Below are positions 1-10,509 of a DNA stretch of 64,000 nucleotides, one piece after another. Source of the DNA: Enterococcus sp. HY326 (GTDB lineage: Bacteria > Bacillota > Bacilli > Lactobacillales > Enterococcaceae); the NCBI RefSeq assembly GCF_026157065.1, contig NZ_JANLGQ010000003.1:186001-250000 (forward strand), read 5' to 3'. Every line of letters starts with the position of its first letter. Position 1 is the stretch's first letter. The notes below the pieces were generated by a model. That model was not told the DNA's origin. It made no database searches and saw only the letters and a program-made list of their open reading frames with translations. Made by a program: the position numbers and the translations under genes.

Positions 1-585
1 GGTTATATGATTTTTGCCGGGGTTCAACAAATTATCGTTATCACAGGATTACATCATACTTTTGGTGCGATTGAAGGGCAATTACTATCAAACACTGGTC
101 GAGATTTCTTAAATCCTTTGATGTCAGTTGCTTTAGTAGCTCAAGGTGGTGCTGTTCTAGGATATATGTTGTTAAACAGAAAGAATAAAAAAATTAGAGA
201 AATCTCTATTTCAGCTTTTACCTCAGTCTTGTTTGGCATTTCTGAACCAGCCTTATTCGGTGTTACACTGAAATATAAATTTCCATTAGTTGCTGGTTGT
301 TTGGCGGGAGCTGTTGGTGGAGCTTATGTCCATCTATCGAAATTAACTGCAGTTGGTTATGGTACCACGGGATTGCCGGGTTTTACAATTGTTGATCCAG
401 CCAATCAAGGCTATCTGCATTTTGCAATTTCTCATTTATTAGCCATTGGGTTAGGAATTACTTTTACTTTAATTTTAGGCAAGTTCTACAATAAGGGAAC
501 CAATCGAGATGTCATCACAGAAGAAGCACGGGAAGCTGACATTGAAAATGACGCTGAAGCAATCATCAAAGCGGTGGAGGAATAA
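1..585 (+). CDS. scrA: PTS sucrose-type EIIC component, C-terminal part (5' end outside window)
   Basis: This is the end of a phosphotransferase-system membrane permease that would import and phosphorylate a sugar, most likely sucrose given the sucrose-6-phosphate hydrolase fused to it by a stop/start overlap. The reading frame is open from base 1, so the gene begins upstream. The visible part carries the EIIC hallmark GISEPALFG followed by several hydrophobic segments and a short charged cytoplasmic tail. The EIIB domain and the rest of EIIC are outside the window. The stop at 583-585 shares one base with the next start, so the two genes are translationally coupled. A trehalose- or beta-glucoside-type EIIC is possible from this fragment alone; the neighbour decides for sucrose. 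Confidence 0.85.
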   Translation, partial: GYMIFAGVQQIIVITGLHHTFGAIEGQLLSNTGRDFLNPLMSVALVAQGGAVLGYMLLNRKNKKIREISISAFTSVLFGISEPALFGVTLKYKFPLVAGCLAGAVGGAYVHLSKLTAVGYGTTGLPGFTIVDPANQGYLHFAISHLLAIGLGITFTLILGKFYNKGTNRDVITEEAREADIENDAEAIIKAVEE

Positions 586-2078
586 TGATGGTTGTTGATA
601 ATATAGAAAAGTATTTTCGTTTTTCAGAAATTCCTGACGGTATTAAAGAAGAAGCTGCTCAAAAAGTGGCACTGAGTCCTTATCGCCAAAAATACCATAT
701 TGAAGCACCGACAGGTTACTTAAATGATCCTAATGGCTTTGCGTTTTTTAATGGACAGTACCATTTATTTTTTCAATGGAGCCCATACCGCTATGCTAAA
801 GAAAATATTTGGTATCAAGGTTGGTATCATCTGGTCTCGGATAACTTAGTTGACTGGCAATTTTTAGGGCCTGGCATTGAGCCAGATTCTAAATTTGAAA
901 CTCATGGGGCATACTCCGGGAGTGGTCTGGCTATGACAGATGAACTACTTTTATTTTACACTGGCAATACACGAACAGCCTCTGGCAAAAGAATTCCTTA
1001 TCAGATAATAGCTAAGATGAACGAAAGTGGTGAGATTATAAAACGACAATTGCCGGAAGTTATCGGAAATGTTGCTGGTTATACCGATCACTTTAGAGAT
1101 CCTAAAATTTGGTCCACTGAAAATGGTGAATTTTTGGCAGTAATCGGTTCTCAAAGAAATAATTTAACTGGCGCAGCTTTAGTATTTCATTCAAAGGATA
1201 CCTATGATTGGCAGTGTCTGGGTGAAATTGAAACTGGACACAAGGAACTTGGTTATATGTGGGAATGTCCTGATTACTTTGAGTTGGCTGGAGAAGGTGT
1301 CCTGATAATTTCTCCTCAAGGACTTCAGCAAGAGGAAGAGCAGTATCAAAATATTTACCAAACAGGGTATTTTATCGGGAATCTTTTAACAAAGAATCAA
1401 TTGACATTAGGCCAAAACTTAACTTTTACAGAATTGGATTTGGGATTTGATTTTTATGCTCCACAAACAACAATTGCGTCAGACGGCAGAAGAATTTTGA
1501 TTGGTTGGATGGGGCTGCCCGAGTTGGAGTATCCGACAGAGAAATTTGGTTATTGTGGTACCTTGACCATACCAAGAGAACTGAGCATTGATGAAGGACA
1601 GCTTCTTCAAAAGCCTGTCAGAGAAATGAAGGCGAAGCGGGGCTTATACACAACCTTTAGTAATCAGGAGCTGGCATTAGGTCAAAAGGTTTCGGAAGCT
1701 CTGGAGCTCCAGTTTAAAATTTCAGAATTAACTCAGGAAAATTTTTCAATTGATTTATGTGGAAATCAAGATTTTTCAGAATACACTCGTCTGTATTATG
1801 ATGGAAAAAAAGCTGAATTGTGGCTGGATCGTTCCCAATCTGGGACAGTTGTTGGTGAGAACTACGGGACTAAGCGTTTGTTGAAAAAAAATAATCGAGG
1901 AGAATTGAGTCTTCACATTTTTATTGATATAAGCTCAATCGAAATCTTTATTGATGGGGGAACAGAAGTTGCTTCCAGCCGAATCTTTCCAACCAGCCAG
2001 CAACGTTTTATTCGTGGATACTTTGACAAAAATGTTTCAGTAAAAATAGATAGCTGGGATATTCAGCATAATAACTGA
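585..2078 (+). CDS. scrB: Sucrose-6-phosphate hydrolase, GH32
   Basis: Cytoplasmic beta-fructosidase that splits sucrose-6-phosphate, the product of the upstream PTS, into glucose-6-phosphate and fructose. The 497-residue length is normal for the family. The three GH32 blocks are present: NDPNG at residues 47-51 with nucleophile Asp48, FRDP at 170-173 (transition-state stabiliser), and WECPD at 226-230 with acid/base Glu227. A C-terminal beta-sandwich follows. There is no signal peptide, which fits an intracellular phospho-sugar enzyme rather than a secreted levanase. A GGAGG site lies at 576-580. Start codon 585 overlaps the scrA stop and a second ATG follows at 588; either may be used. Confidence 0.93.
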   Translation: MMVVDNIEKYFRFSEIPDGIKEEAAQKVALSPYRQKYHIEAPTGYLNDPNGFAFFNGQYHLFFQWSPYRYAKENIWYQGWYHLVSDNLVDWQFLGPGIEPDSKFETHGAYSGSGLAMTDELLLFYTGNTRTASGKRIPYQIIAKMNESGEIIKRQLPEVIGNVAGYTDHFRDPKIWSTENGEFLAVIGSQRNNLTGAALVFHSKDTYDWQCLGEIETGHKELGYMWECPDYFELAGEGVLIISPQGLQQEEEQYQNIYQTGYFIGNLLTKNQLTLGQNLTFTELDLGFDFYAPQTTIASDGRRILIGWMGLPELEYPTEKFGYCGTLTIPRELSIDEGQLLQKPVREMKAKRGLYTTFSNQELALGQKVSEALELQFKISELTQENFSIDLCGNQDFSEYTRLYYDGKKAELWLDRSQSGTVVGENYGTKRLLKKNNRGELSLHIFIDISSIEIFIDGGTEVASSRIFPTSQQRFIRGYFDKNVSVKIDSWDIQHNN

Positions 2079-2097
2079 GTGTCTATTATGATTCGAA

Positions 2098-2170
2098 GCA
2101 ATCTTATATAGCCAAAAACTATAACCGTAGATAAAAAATCCATATAGGCAAATAACCTATTTTAGATTGC
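2098..2170. repeat. Imperfect inverted repeat after scrB
   Basis: Arms at 2098-2111 and 2157-2170 are complementary over 14 bases with two mismatches (GCAATCT core). The loop is about 45 bases. There is no clear T-tract, so this may be a weak terminator or an mRNA 3'-end structure for the scr operon. The right arm runs into the -35 of the next promoter. Confidence 0.4.
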
Positions 2171-2195
2171 GGAAATAGAATAATTAAAGTAAGAT
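2167..2195 (+). promoter_or_regulatory. Probable promoter of the T-box leader
   Basis: TTGCGG at 2167-2172 and TAAGAT at 2190-2195 are separated by 17 bases. It lies just upstream of the T-box leader, placing transcription start near 2203. Assigned from consensus match and position only. Confidence 0.5.
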
Positions 2196-2219
2196 TAAAA
2201 AAACGAATAATCAAACGCA

Positions 2220-2480
2220 ATGAGAAAGAAAGTAAAATTTGTCAGTTTTCAACAGAGAGCCTCGGTAGCTGAAAAGAGGTGGAAGTCAGCAAATTTGAAA
2301 ATGGCTTTTGAGCGGGTGTTCTGAGACAAGGTTAAGGAGCACACGGGGCAATCCTCGTTAGGAAAATTCCAGTATTTTAGCAGCTAAAGTATTGGCAGAG
2401 GTAAAAGGCAACTTTTACGAATTAAGGTGGTACCATGTCAACGACATCCTTAGAAGAACAATTCTTCTAGGGATTTTTTT
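2220..2480 (+). promoter_or_regulatory. T-box riboswitch leader, probable methionine specifier
   Basis: A tRNA-sensing T-box leader. Visible landmarks in order are: an AGTA loop-E strand at about 2231-2234; AGAGAG near 2254; a GGT loop; the 3' loop-E strand GAA directly followed by ATG at 2301-2303, the likely specifier codon; then the T-box proper at about 2423-2436 with the invariant TGGTACC core. The T-box overlaps the intrinsic terminator at 2448-2480, so uncharged tRNA binding would favour the antiterminator and allow readthrough. An ATG specifier would mean tRNA-Met and so induction on methionine starvation. That fits the downstream methyltransferase. Stem I was not folded computationally, so the specifier is inferred. 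Confidence 0.88.
2448..2480 (+). terminator. T-box-regulated intrinsic terminator
   Basis: A stem formed by TTAGAAGAA and TTCTTCTAG with a very short loop is followed by seven T. The upstream arm overlaps the T-box antiterminator, as expected for an attenuator. Confidence 0.85.
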
Positions 2481-2524
2481 ATTGATGGAGTCCACGAATC
2501 TAAAAAAATCGGAGGAAATTTATT

Positions 2525-3640
2525 ATGTGCAAAACAGTCAATCGTTATGAAATCGTCGGTAGTTTTTTAAGACCAGAAGCTTTGAAGGAAGCGAGAAGTG
2601 CTTTTGAAGCGGGCAATTTAACGCAAGCAGAATTAACGAAAGTTGAAGATCAGGCCATTGCTGATTTGGTGGAAAAACAAAAAAAAGCCGGCTTAGAAGT
2701 TTTTAGTGATGGTGAATTCCGTCGCAGCTATTGGCATTTAGATTTCTTTTGGGGCTTTAACGGTGTCGAACATATTGTCAGAGATCAAGGCTATCTATTC
2801 CACGGCGAAGAAACCCGAGCAGATTCTGCCCGCTTATCAGGAAAAATTGCCTTTAATCCCGAGCATTCGGTTTTTGCGGAATTCACTTCCTTAGCCAAAT
2901 TAGTTGCACCAGAAAAAATTCGCCAAAGCATTCCCGCACCAGCACAATTATTTGCCGAATTAGTTCGGGAAGACAATGAAGACTGGGTCAATCGCTTCTA
3001 TCCTAATCGGGAAGATTTATATGCAGATATCGCTAAAGCTTACCAAGAAACACTGCGGCATCTGTATGATTTAGGTGCTCGCCAAGTTAAGTTGGATGAC
3101 TGTACTTGGGGCATGCTCGTGGATAAAAATTTCTGGGAAACGATGACCAACGGGGAATACGACACCAGTGCTTTGCAGGAATTATATTTGAAGTTAAATA
3201 ATGAGGGCATTCAAAATTTACCAGAAGATTTGAAAATCACTACTCATATTTGTCGGGGGAATTACCATTCGACCTGGGCCACTTCTGGTGGGTATGAACC
3301 AGTCGGTGAAGTTTTATTTGGCCAAGAAGATGCCGATGCCTTCTTTTTAGAGTTTGACGATGAACGCTCTGGGGATTTTTCACCATTGCGCCATCTTCCT
3401 GAAGATAAATTTGTAGTTCTCGGCCTAGTCACCAGTAAAGATGGCAAATTAGAAGACAAGGAAACCATCATCAATCGAATTCACGAGGCCGCCAAATATG
3501 TTGACCTCGACCGAATCAGCCTTTCCCCCCAATGCGGCTTTGCCTCAACCGAAGAAGGCAATATTCTTACCGAAGAAGATCAGTGGAAGAAACTGCAGCT
3601 GATTAAAGAAATCACTGAAGAAGTTTGGGGCGCCGCTTAA
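2525..3640 (+). CDS. MetE-like cobalamin-independent methionine synthase family protein (single-barrel, YxjG/YxjH type)
   Basis: Probable zinc-dependent methyltransferase that makes methionine from a homocysteine-type acceptor. At 371 residues it is about half the length of classical MetE and corresponds to the C-terminal catalytic barrel only, as in the B. subtilis YxjG/YxjH proteins. The candidate zinc ligands are all present: His241 and Cys243 in HICRGN, Glu276 in FLEFD, and Cys337 in SPQCGF. The start follows GGAGG at 2511-2515. The T-box with an apparent Met specifier supports a role in methionine supply. The methyl donor cannot be read from sequence: single-domain members may use donors other than methyltetrahydropteroyl-triglutamate. 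No metF or other methionine gene is adjacent. Confidence 0.85.
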   Translation: MCKTVNRYEIVGSFLRPEALKEARSAFEAGNLTQAELTKVEDQAIADLVEKQKKAGLEVFSDGEFRRSYWHLDFFWGFNGVEHIVRDQGYLFHGEETRADSARLSGKIAFNPEHSVFAEFTSLAKLVAPEKIRQSIPAPAQLFAELVREDNEDWVNRFYPNREDLYADIAKAYQETLRHLYDLGARQVKLDDCTWGMLVDKNFWETMTNGEYDTSALQELYLKLNNEGIQNLPEDLKITTHICRGNYHSTWATSGGYEPVGEVLFGQEDADAFFLEFDDERSGDFSPLRHLPEDKFVVLGLVTSKDGKLEDKETIINRIHEAAKYVDLDRISLSPQCGFASTEEGNILTEEDQWKKLQLIKEITEEVWGAA

Positions 3641-3660
3641 ATTAATCACCAATAAAAAAT

Positions 3661-3688
3661 GCGGACTATTAGTAGTTCGTATTTTTTT
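3661..3688 (+). terminator. Intrinsic terminator after the MetE-like gene
   Basis: An eight-pair stem (with G-T pairs) formed by GCGGACTA and TAGTTCGT with a four-base loop, followed by a run of seven T. Confidence 0.7.
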
Positions 3689-3690
3689 GC

Positions 3691-3726
3691 GGCAAAAAAA
3701 TAACCCGCCAGTGGGTGGCTGGCGGG
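3691..3726 (-). terminator. Intrinsic terminator of argH (minus strand)
   Basis: A perfect stem CCCGCCAG at 3704-3711 and CTGGCGGG at 3719-3726 with a seven-base loop. On the minus strand it is followed by a T-run (the A-run at 3694-3700). It lies about 170 bases beyond the argH stop. Confidence 0.8.
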
Positions 3727-3897
3727 CAAGGAGTTAAAAATGAAAAAGTGTTTTTTAGGGTTGTTTGTTGGTATGTATTTATAATACAATGCAAAACTTA
3801 AGGTGAGCCTAAGAAAGTGTAACCTTTTTGTGAAGTTGTATTAAGGATTCCTTAAGAAGCTTATGAATTTATTATTGCAACTACCAACATAAAAAAT

Positions 3898-5280
3898 TTA
3901 TTCTTCGTCAGCTAGTTGTTGATGAGCTAAAGCGACTTGTGCTTGCACCTGATCAAAGCCGGTGCCGCCTAAGGAATGGCGGCGGGTGATAGCTGTCTTG
4001 GAGGAAAGCGTATCGTAAATATCTTCTTCAATTAGTGGTGTAATCTCTTGATACTCAGTCAAGGGCACATCCTGCAAGTAGATGCCTTTTTTTGTGCAGG
4101 CCAAAACTAATTTACCGACCACTTCATGGGCTTGTCTAAAGGGCATACCTTTAGCTGCAAGATAATCTGCCAGTTCAGTGGCGTTGGAGAAATCTTTTTC
4201 AGTAGATTCTGCCATGTGGGCTTTGTTTAATTTCCATGTATCCACCATGCCCGCCATAATATCTAAGCTAGTCAAAATAGTATGAGCCGTGTCAAACATG
4301 CCTTCTTTGTCTTCTTGCAAATCTTTATTATAAGCTAGCGGCAAACCCTTCATCACCGTCAACAGACCAAATAAGTCACCATAGACCCGACCGGTTTTAC
4401 CGCGAATTAATTCCGCCATGTCGGGATTTTTTTTCTGAGGCATAATCGAGCTACCGGTGGAAAAAGTATCCGTCAATTCAACGAATTTAAATTCGTTGCT
4501 GGTCCATAAAATAATTTCTTCGCAAAAACGCGAGAGATGCATCATCATAATCGATGAATTGCTTAAAAATTCTAGGATAAAATCCCGATCGCTGACGGCG
4601 TCAAGACTATTGGTATAAATATTGGCAAAGCCGAGTTCTTTCGCCGAAAATTCCCGGTCAATTGGAAAGGTTGTGCCGGCCAAAGCAGCTGCACCTAAAG
4701 GCGAAATATCAATCCGTTTCAGGCTTTCAGCAAAACGTTCCTGATCTCTCGTCAGCATGCCGTAATAAGCCATCATGTGATGACCAAAGGAAATCGGTTG
4801 GGCATGCTGCAGGTGAGTATAGCCGGGCATAATCGTTTCGATATTTTCCTCAGCTTGATGGACTAAGACTTTTCGGAAAAAATGAATTTTTTCCACGACT
4901 TCCTTGACGATTTCTTTTAAATATAAATGCATATCCGTCGCCACTTGATCATTGCGACTGCGGGCAGTATGAAGTTTGCCAGCGACAGCCCCGATTTCTT
5001 CGGTTAAATATTTTTCAATATTTAAATGAACATCTTCATTTTCAATGGCGAAGGTCAATTCGCCATCTGCCAGTTTTTTTCCAACAGCTTTTAAGCCTTT
5101 CGTAATTTCTGCAGCCTCAGCCTCAGTAATAATTCCCGTATGAGCCAGCATTTTCACATGGGCTAAAGAGCCAGTAATATCTTGTTTTGCTAATTTTTGG
5201 TCGAAGGGAATCGATGCGCCGAACTCATCAATCCATGCTTCGCTTTGGCCTTCAAAACGGCCGCCCCAAACTTTTGCCAT
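3898..5280 (-). CDS. argH: Argininosuccinate lyase
   Basis: Cytoplasmic enzyme for the last step of arginine biosynthesis, splitting argininosuccinate into arginine and fumarate. The fumarase/aspartase superfamily signature [12 protein letters not shown] is intact, as are [13 protein letters not shown] and the TARSRNDQ block. The start at 5280 (MAKVWGGRF) was chosen because it has a GAGGTG site just upstream and gives 460 residues, the family norm; an in-frame ATG 12 codons earlier has no comparable site. It lies downstream of argG on the same strand, but 467 bases separate them, including a long inverted repeat. It may therefore be co-transcribed with modulation, or have its own promoter. 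Confidence 0.96.
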   Translation of the reverse strand: MAKVWGGRFEGQSEAWIDEFGASIPFDQKLAKQDITGSLAHVKMLAHTGIITEAEAAEITKGLKAVGKKLADGELTFAIENEDVHLNIEKYLTEEIGAVAGKLHTARSRNDQVATDMHLYLKEIVKEVVEKIHFFRKVLVHQAEENIETIMPGYTHLQHAQPISFGHHMMAYYGMLTRDQERFAESLKRIDISPLGAAALAGTTFPIDREFSAKELGFANIYTNSLDAVSDRDFILEFLSNSSIMMMHLSRFCEEIILWTSNEFKFVELTDTFSTGSSIMPQKKNPDMAELIRGKTGRVYGDLFGLLTVMKGLPLAYNKDLQEDKEGMFDTAHTILTSLDIMAGMVDTWKLNKAHMAESTEKDFSNATELADYLAAKGMPFRQAHEVVGKLVLACTKKGIYLQDVPLTEYQEITPLIEEDIYDTLSSKTAITRRHSLGGTGFDQVQAQVALAHQQLADEE

Positions 5281-5360
5281 AAATTGGTCACCTCTTCTTT
5301 TTTTCCAGTATATCAAAAAATGCTTTTAAAAAGCGGAGAAAGTAATTTTTCTCGTAAAAA

Positions 5361-5522
5361 AGAGGCTATGACACTAGTCTTTTTAACAGATAATCCGTCG
5401 AACTATATTGATTTGCTTCTGAGGTCAACTGAGTCCACTGAAGTAAATTTTCAATATCTAGCTGCTTGTACTAACTAATCTTCGCAGCGTTCGGTTCTGT
5501 TTGAACTAATGTCACAGCCTCC
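5361..5522. repeat. Long imperfect palindrome between argG and argH (dispersed repeat family)
   Basis: The outer arms at 5361-5378 (AGAGGCTATGACACTAGT) and about 5504-5521 (its near-complement, ending GTCACAGCCT) pair with only a few mismatches across a roughly 160-base element. The same end motif, (A)GCTATGACATAAGT-like, bounds the elements at 20584-20720 and, more weakly, 45108-45378. No protein is encoded in the element. It could act as a terminator or processing site inside the argGH transcript. The remaining bases to argG (5523-5747) hold no recognisable gene. Confidence 0.6.
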
Positions 5523-5747
5523 GTATTTCTAGGGGAGAGCAGTTACAGGAAGCCTTTAATTTTTAGAAAATAGACTCCTCACTTAAGTAAACTGCTAAAT
5601 TAAAAATTGGCGATTTACTGGTTTCCTTATTTCTTACTTGATAAGAAAAGAAACTCACTAAAAGTAAATCAAGATGTCAACGGACAAAATTATTTTCTCT
5701 CGGAAAAGTTTGCCTCACATCAGTTGCATCAGCCAAATTATTTCAGA

Positions 5748-6968
5748 TTAAGCATTAGGGACTGCTTGGTCAGCTTTTAGTTTGCTTTGCACCTCAGCAT
5801 TAACTTTTGTCGGTAGGCCCCACAGTTTGATAAAGCCAATTGCAGCATCCTGGTCAAAGGTATCCGCAGAAGTATAAGTAGCCAAGTTTTCATCATATAA
5901 GCTGTTGTCAGACTTCCGACCTTCAACAATGCAGTTGCCTTTAAATAATTTCACCCGCACAACACCATTTACATAGACTTGAGTTGATTTTAAGAAGGCA
6001 ATCAAGGCATCTGTTAATGGATTAAACCAAAGGCCATCATAAATCGTTTGGCTCAATTGATTTTCAATCGTTGGTTTGAAGTGGGCCACTTCCCGTACGA
6101 AAGTCAAATCCTCCAACGCTTTGTGGGCAGCGATTAACGTTACCGCACCGGGACATTCATAAACTTCCCGAGATTTAATGCCGACTAACCGATTTTCAAT
6201 GTGATCAATCCGACCAACACCATGCTTACCGGCAATTTCATTTAATTCTTGAATCAAAGGATATAACTCAAAGGCTTTGCCATCTAAGGCTACTGGCACC
6301 CCTTGTTCAAAAGTAATTTCAATAATGTCTGCGGTATCAGGTGTGTCTTCCAACTCAGCGGTAATTTCATAGGCACCCTTTGGCGGCGTTGCCCACGGAT
6401 TTTCTAAAATTCCACATTCACAAGCCCGGCCCCATAAGTTTTGGTCAACTGAATAAGGATTGTCTAAATCAGCAGGGATTGGCACACCTTTTTCAGCAGC
6501 GTAAGCAATTTCTTCCTCCCGTGACCATTTCCACTCCCGCACTGGAGCAATAACTTTTAAGTTGGGATCTAAAGCGGCAATCGCCACTTCAAAACGAACT
6601 TGGTCATTCCCTTTACCAGTACAGCCATGGGCAATTGTTGTTGCGCCGGTTTGATGGGCGATTTCAACTAATTTTTTAGAAATCAAAGGCCGGCTTAAAG
6701 CAGAAACCAATGGGTAAATTCCTTCGTAATATGTGTGGCCTTGTAAGGCAATTAAAACGAAATCTTTGGCAAATTCTTCTTTAGCATCAATTGCGTAAGA
6801 TTCGCTAGCGCCAACAGTCAAAGCTTTTTCTTTAATAAAATCAATATCTTTTCCTTCGCCGATGTCCAGACAAACGGCAACGACATCATAACCTTCATCA
6901 ACGAGCCATTTAATTGATACGGAGGTGTCTAAACCACCGGAGTACGCTAAAATTACTTTTTCTTTCAT
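5748..6968 (-). CDS. argG: Argininosuccinate synthase
   Basis: ATP-dependent ligation of citrulline and aspartate to argininosuccinate in arginine biosynthesis. The N-type ATP pyrophosphatase loop AYSGGLDTS occupies residues 8-16, and the second family signature [13 protein letters not shown] is present near residue 118. The 406-residue length is usual. A GGGGAG ribosome site precedes the start. Together with argH downstream this completes citrulline-to-arginine conversion; no argF, argB or other arginine genes are in the window, so citrulline may come from elsewhere. Confidence 0.97.
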   Translation of the reverse strand: MKEKVILAYSGGLDTSVSIKWLVDEGYDVVAVCLDIGEGKDIDFIKEKALTVGASESYAIDAKEEFAKDFVLIALQGHTYYEGIYPLVSALSRPLISKKLVEIAHQTGATTIAHGCTGKGNDQVRFEVAIAALDPNLKVIAPVREWKWSREEEIAYAAEKGVPIPADLDNPYSVDQNLWGRACECGILENPWATPPKGAYEITAELEDTPDTADIIEITFEQGVPVALDGKAFELYPLIQELNEIAGKHGVGRIDHIENRLVGIKSREVYECPGAVTLIAAHKALEDLTFVREVAHFKPTIENQLSQTIYDGLWFNPLTDALIAFLKSTQVYVNGVVRVKLFKGNCIVEGRKSDNSLYDENLATYTSADTFDQDAAIGFIKLWGLPTKVNAEVQSKLKADQAVPNA

Positions 6969-7007
6969 GATTGTTTCTCCCCTTAATGCTTTTGTTTTGA
7001 TGAAAGT

Positions 7008-7036
7008 ATCATAACACCCTTTTCAATGGGATGCAA
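7008..7036 (-). promoter_or_regulatory. argG promoter
   Basis: On the minus strand TTGCAT (7031-7036) and TATGAT (7008-7013) are separated by exactly 17 bases, about 45 bases upstream of the argG start. AT-rich sequence further upstream (about 7045-7130), including CATGCATAAAATCATT on the plus strand, resembles ARG boxes. An ArgR operator there is plausible but not proven. Confidence 0.7.
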
Positions 7037-7193
7037 GAGAAAAGTAAATAAATATACATAAAAAGTAAAATAATTCAGTTAAATATACGTTTAATCCTAT
7101 TTATACAAGAAATGCATGCATAAAATCATTTTGAAAAAATTTACATCGCAATCCTTATAGAAGAATATTTTTTTAAATTTCGGCCTGCTGAAA

Positions 7194-7222
7194 TTGCTTA
7201 CAAAAAAAGAATAGTGTAAAGT
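7194..7222 (+). promoter_or_regulatory. Possible gdhA promoter
   Basis: TTGCTT (7194-7199) and TAAAGT (7217-7222) with a 17-base spacer, about 50 bases upstream of the gdhA start. Moderate consensus match only. Confidence 0.4.
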
Positions 7223-7256
7223 TTAGTGAAGGGCATTTGTTGCCCAAAATAATTAG

Positions 7257-8621
<1,365 letters not shown>

Positions 8622-8636
8622 AAGAGGAAGACAGAA

Positions 8637-8930
8637 ATGTACGATGAACTATTTAAAGAAGTTGATTTAGAGGTGATCGAACTGCCAATTGAAATGATTG
8701 ACGGCAAGACGAAGTTTAGCGCATATATCCGCCAACTGCCTTTTATCGCAGCAGAAGGGGAGTCACGCCAGGCCGTTTTTCGCAAATTGGCCGAAGCCTA
8801 TGCAATCTATCGCCAAGAGCATCTTCCTAAAGAAGAAGAGACAGAAGAAAAGCAGCTGACTATTGACGAACTGCTGCGCTATTACGACGGTGAAACAATT
8901 GATGGCTACGGAGACTTTTTCAAAGAATAA
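8637..8930 (+). CDS. Small uncharacterised protein, HicB-like N-terminal half
   Basis: I do not recognise this 97-residue protein with certainty. Residues about 24-60 (FSAYIRQLPFIAAEGESRQAVFRKLAEAY) follow the pattern of the HicB/UPF0150 fold: a strand ending in LP, then A-E-G-E-S, then an amphipathic helix. The C-terminal part is acidic (EEETEEK) followed by a short segment ending GYGDFFKE. No HicA-type toxin partner is adjacent. It starts 15 bases after gdhA behind an AGAGGAAG site and is followed by a terminator, so it is probably the last gene of the gdhA transcript. A role in a toxin-antitoxin pair is not supported; a stand-alone HicB-like domain is an inference. Confidence 0.75.
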   Translation: MYDELFKEVDLEVIELPIEMIDGKTKFSAYIRQLPFIAAEGESRQAVFRKLAEAYAIYRQEHLPKEEETEEKQLTIDELLRYYDGETIDGYGDFFKE

Positions 8931-8939
8931 AGTATAACC

Positions 8940-8981
8940 AGCCCCCAACTAATCTGAAAAGGATTGGCTGGGGCTAGTTTT
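8940..8981 (+). terminator. Intrinsic terminator of the gdhA transcript
   Basis: AGCCCC (8940-8945) pairs with GGGGCT (8970-8975), and the stem continues inward with a bulge. A T-rich tail follows. Confidence 0.7.
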
Positions 8982-9129
8982 CATTTGAAATAAGTGTTTT
9001 TAATTCTCTTGTATCTCAATTAAAGAAGATACTTACTATGATACCTCTCAAACTGTCCAATTTTCATTTGTATTGCATCTATGGCATGATAAATAGAGAG
9101 AAAGCATTACTTCCGTAAAAAAACTTAAA

Positions 9130-10302
9130 TTATTCTTGGTATTGTGGGCAAATTATTTTCAAATTTTGGATATTCAAAAATTTTTGAGCGGAAACTGCAA
9201 AGCCTCCAAATAAAGTGGCACGATCATCAAGAGTTGTATTTCTTAAAATGATGTTTTTTGAATAATTACTTTTCAAATTAGTTTTCAACAAATCAACTAA
9301 TTCGGGTATTTTTCTATATACGGAACTATTAATAATAACAATCTCAGGATCAAAGAGCATGACGACATTATTAATACCAATGCTTAACAACTCCACATTC
9401 TCCTTCAGTAGCTTTCTCACATATGGATCGCCGTCAAAAAACATTTTCTTGATTAAGTCTGAATTGATTCTAGTCAAGTGTCTGTCATACTCTGCCAGCT
9501 TTGCATATAGAACCTTATGAGAAATATACTGTTCCAAGCAGCCGTGATTACCACATGGGCAAATTTTACCATTAGGAAATAAAATTGAATGACCTATTTC
9601 TCCGGCCTTACCATTTTGCCCGAGCCATAGTTCACCATTCTCAACAATTCCGCCACCTACACCGCTGTGGATGCTGATACTAAAAAGCCTTTTAGATTCG
9701 GAAGTAAAAGTGTATTCTCCCATTGCAGCTAAATTGGCTTCATTTTGAATAAATACAGGGAAGTCATATTTGCTACTTAGTTCATTATGAAGATCCATTT
9801 GGTCTAAATCATAATATGGTGTGAAGACAATTTGATTATGTTCAACCAAGCCATGAATAGCGATGGTGATTCCAACAATACCGTGAGGTGCTTCTACTGA
9901 GTATTTTAAAAAACCATCAATTGTTTTCTCTAGATACTCTAAAACATTTTCCTTTGTAATACTAATGTGTTTATCTTTTGTAGTGTCAATAATTGCTCCA
10001 TCAATAAAAGCTAACATAGATTCTATATAATCTATACCAATATCTATTGCAATCACTATAGCTGATTTACCGTTAAAAGTTAATAAGGTAGGCTTTCTTC
10101 CACCAGTTATTGAAGCGTTACCAATTCTTGTTTCGACTACAAGGTCGTTGTCAATTAAGTCTTTAGTAATTGCTGAAACAGATGCTTTATTAAGCTTAGT
10201 CGATACAGCAAGCTCTGCTCTAGAAACTTCTTTTCTATTTATTATTTCAGATAAAATACTGGCTTCGTTTTGCTCCCGCATTGTGTACTTTGTAGAAATC
10301 AC
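9130..10302 (-). CDS. xylR: Xylose repressor, ROK family
   Basis: Transcription repressor of the xylose genes that would release DNA on binding xylose. An N-terminal winged helix-turn-helix (about residues 10-60, EVSRAELAVSTKLNKASVSAITKDLI) is followed by a ROK sugar-kinase fold. The zinc motif is CPCGNHGCLEQYIS. The start chosen is the GTG at 10302: AAGGAG lies eight bases upstream and the protein then aligns with known XylR starts. Two upstream in-frame ATGs (to 10344) lack a site. It is divergent from xylA, with the palindromic operator and cre site between them. The 199 bases between this gene and the small HicB-like gene contain only the terminator and nothing else recognisable. Confidence 0.92.
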   Translation of the reverse strand: MISTKYTMREQNEASILSEIINRKEVSRAELAVSTKLNKASVSAITKDLIDNDLVVETRIGNASITGGRKPTLLTFNGKSAIVIAIDIGIDYIESMLAFIDGAIIDTTKDKHISITKENVLEYLEKTIDGFLKYSVEAPHGIVGITIAIHGLVEHNQIVFTPYYDLDQMDLHNELSSKYDFPVFIQNEANLAAMGEYTFTSESKRLFSISIHSGVGGGIVENGELWLGQNGKAGEIGHSILFPNGKICPCGNHGCLEQYISHKVLYAKLAEYDRHLTRINSDLIKKMFFDGDPYVRKLLKENVELLSIGINNVVMLFDPEIVIINSSVYRKIPELVDLLKTNLKSNYSKNIILRNTTLDDRATLFGGFAVSAQKFLNIQNLKIICPQYQE

Positions 10303-10509
10303 TGGAATCACTCCTTTTTTATTATGAGTCATGAATAATATCACAACTCAGGATAAACTAAAAATATGATAGAACATTCTCCTAAGCGGAAAGTATTTTT
10401 TAGTTAAAATATTTGACGATAATAATTTTAGATTGCTATAGTAATAATTTCGAAACATTAGTTATTTTAAGTATAAATGATTTGCTTGAAAAAAACTTCA
10501 ATTATTTTT

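Noticed and set aside
5197-5478. 93-codon plus-strand frame across the argH start and the repeat
   Set aside because: It overlaps the argH N-terminus antisense and the palindromic repeat, has no recognisable domain and no ribosome site; a chance frame.
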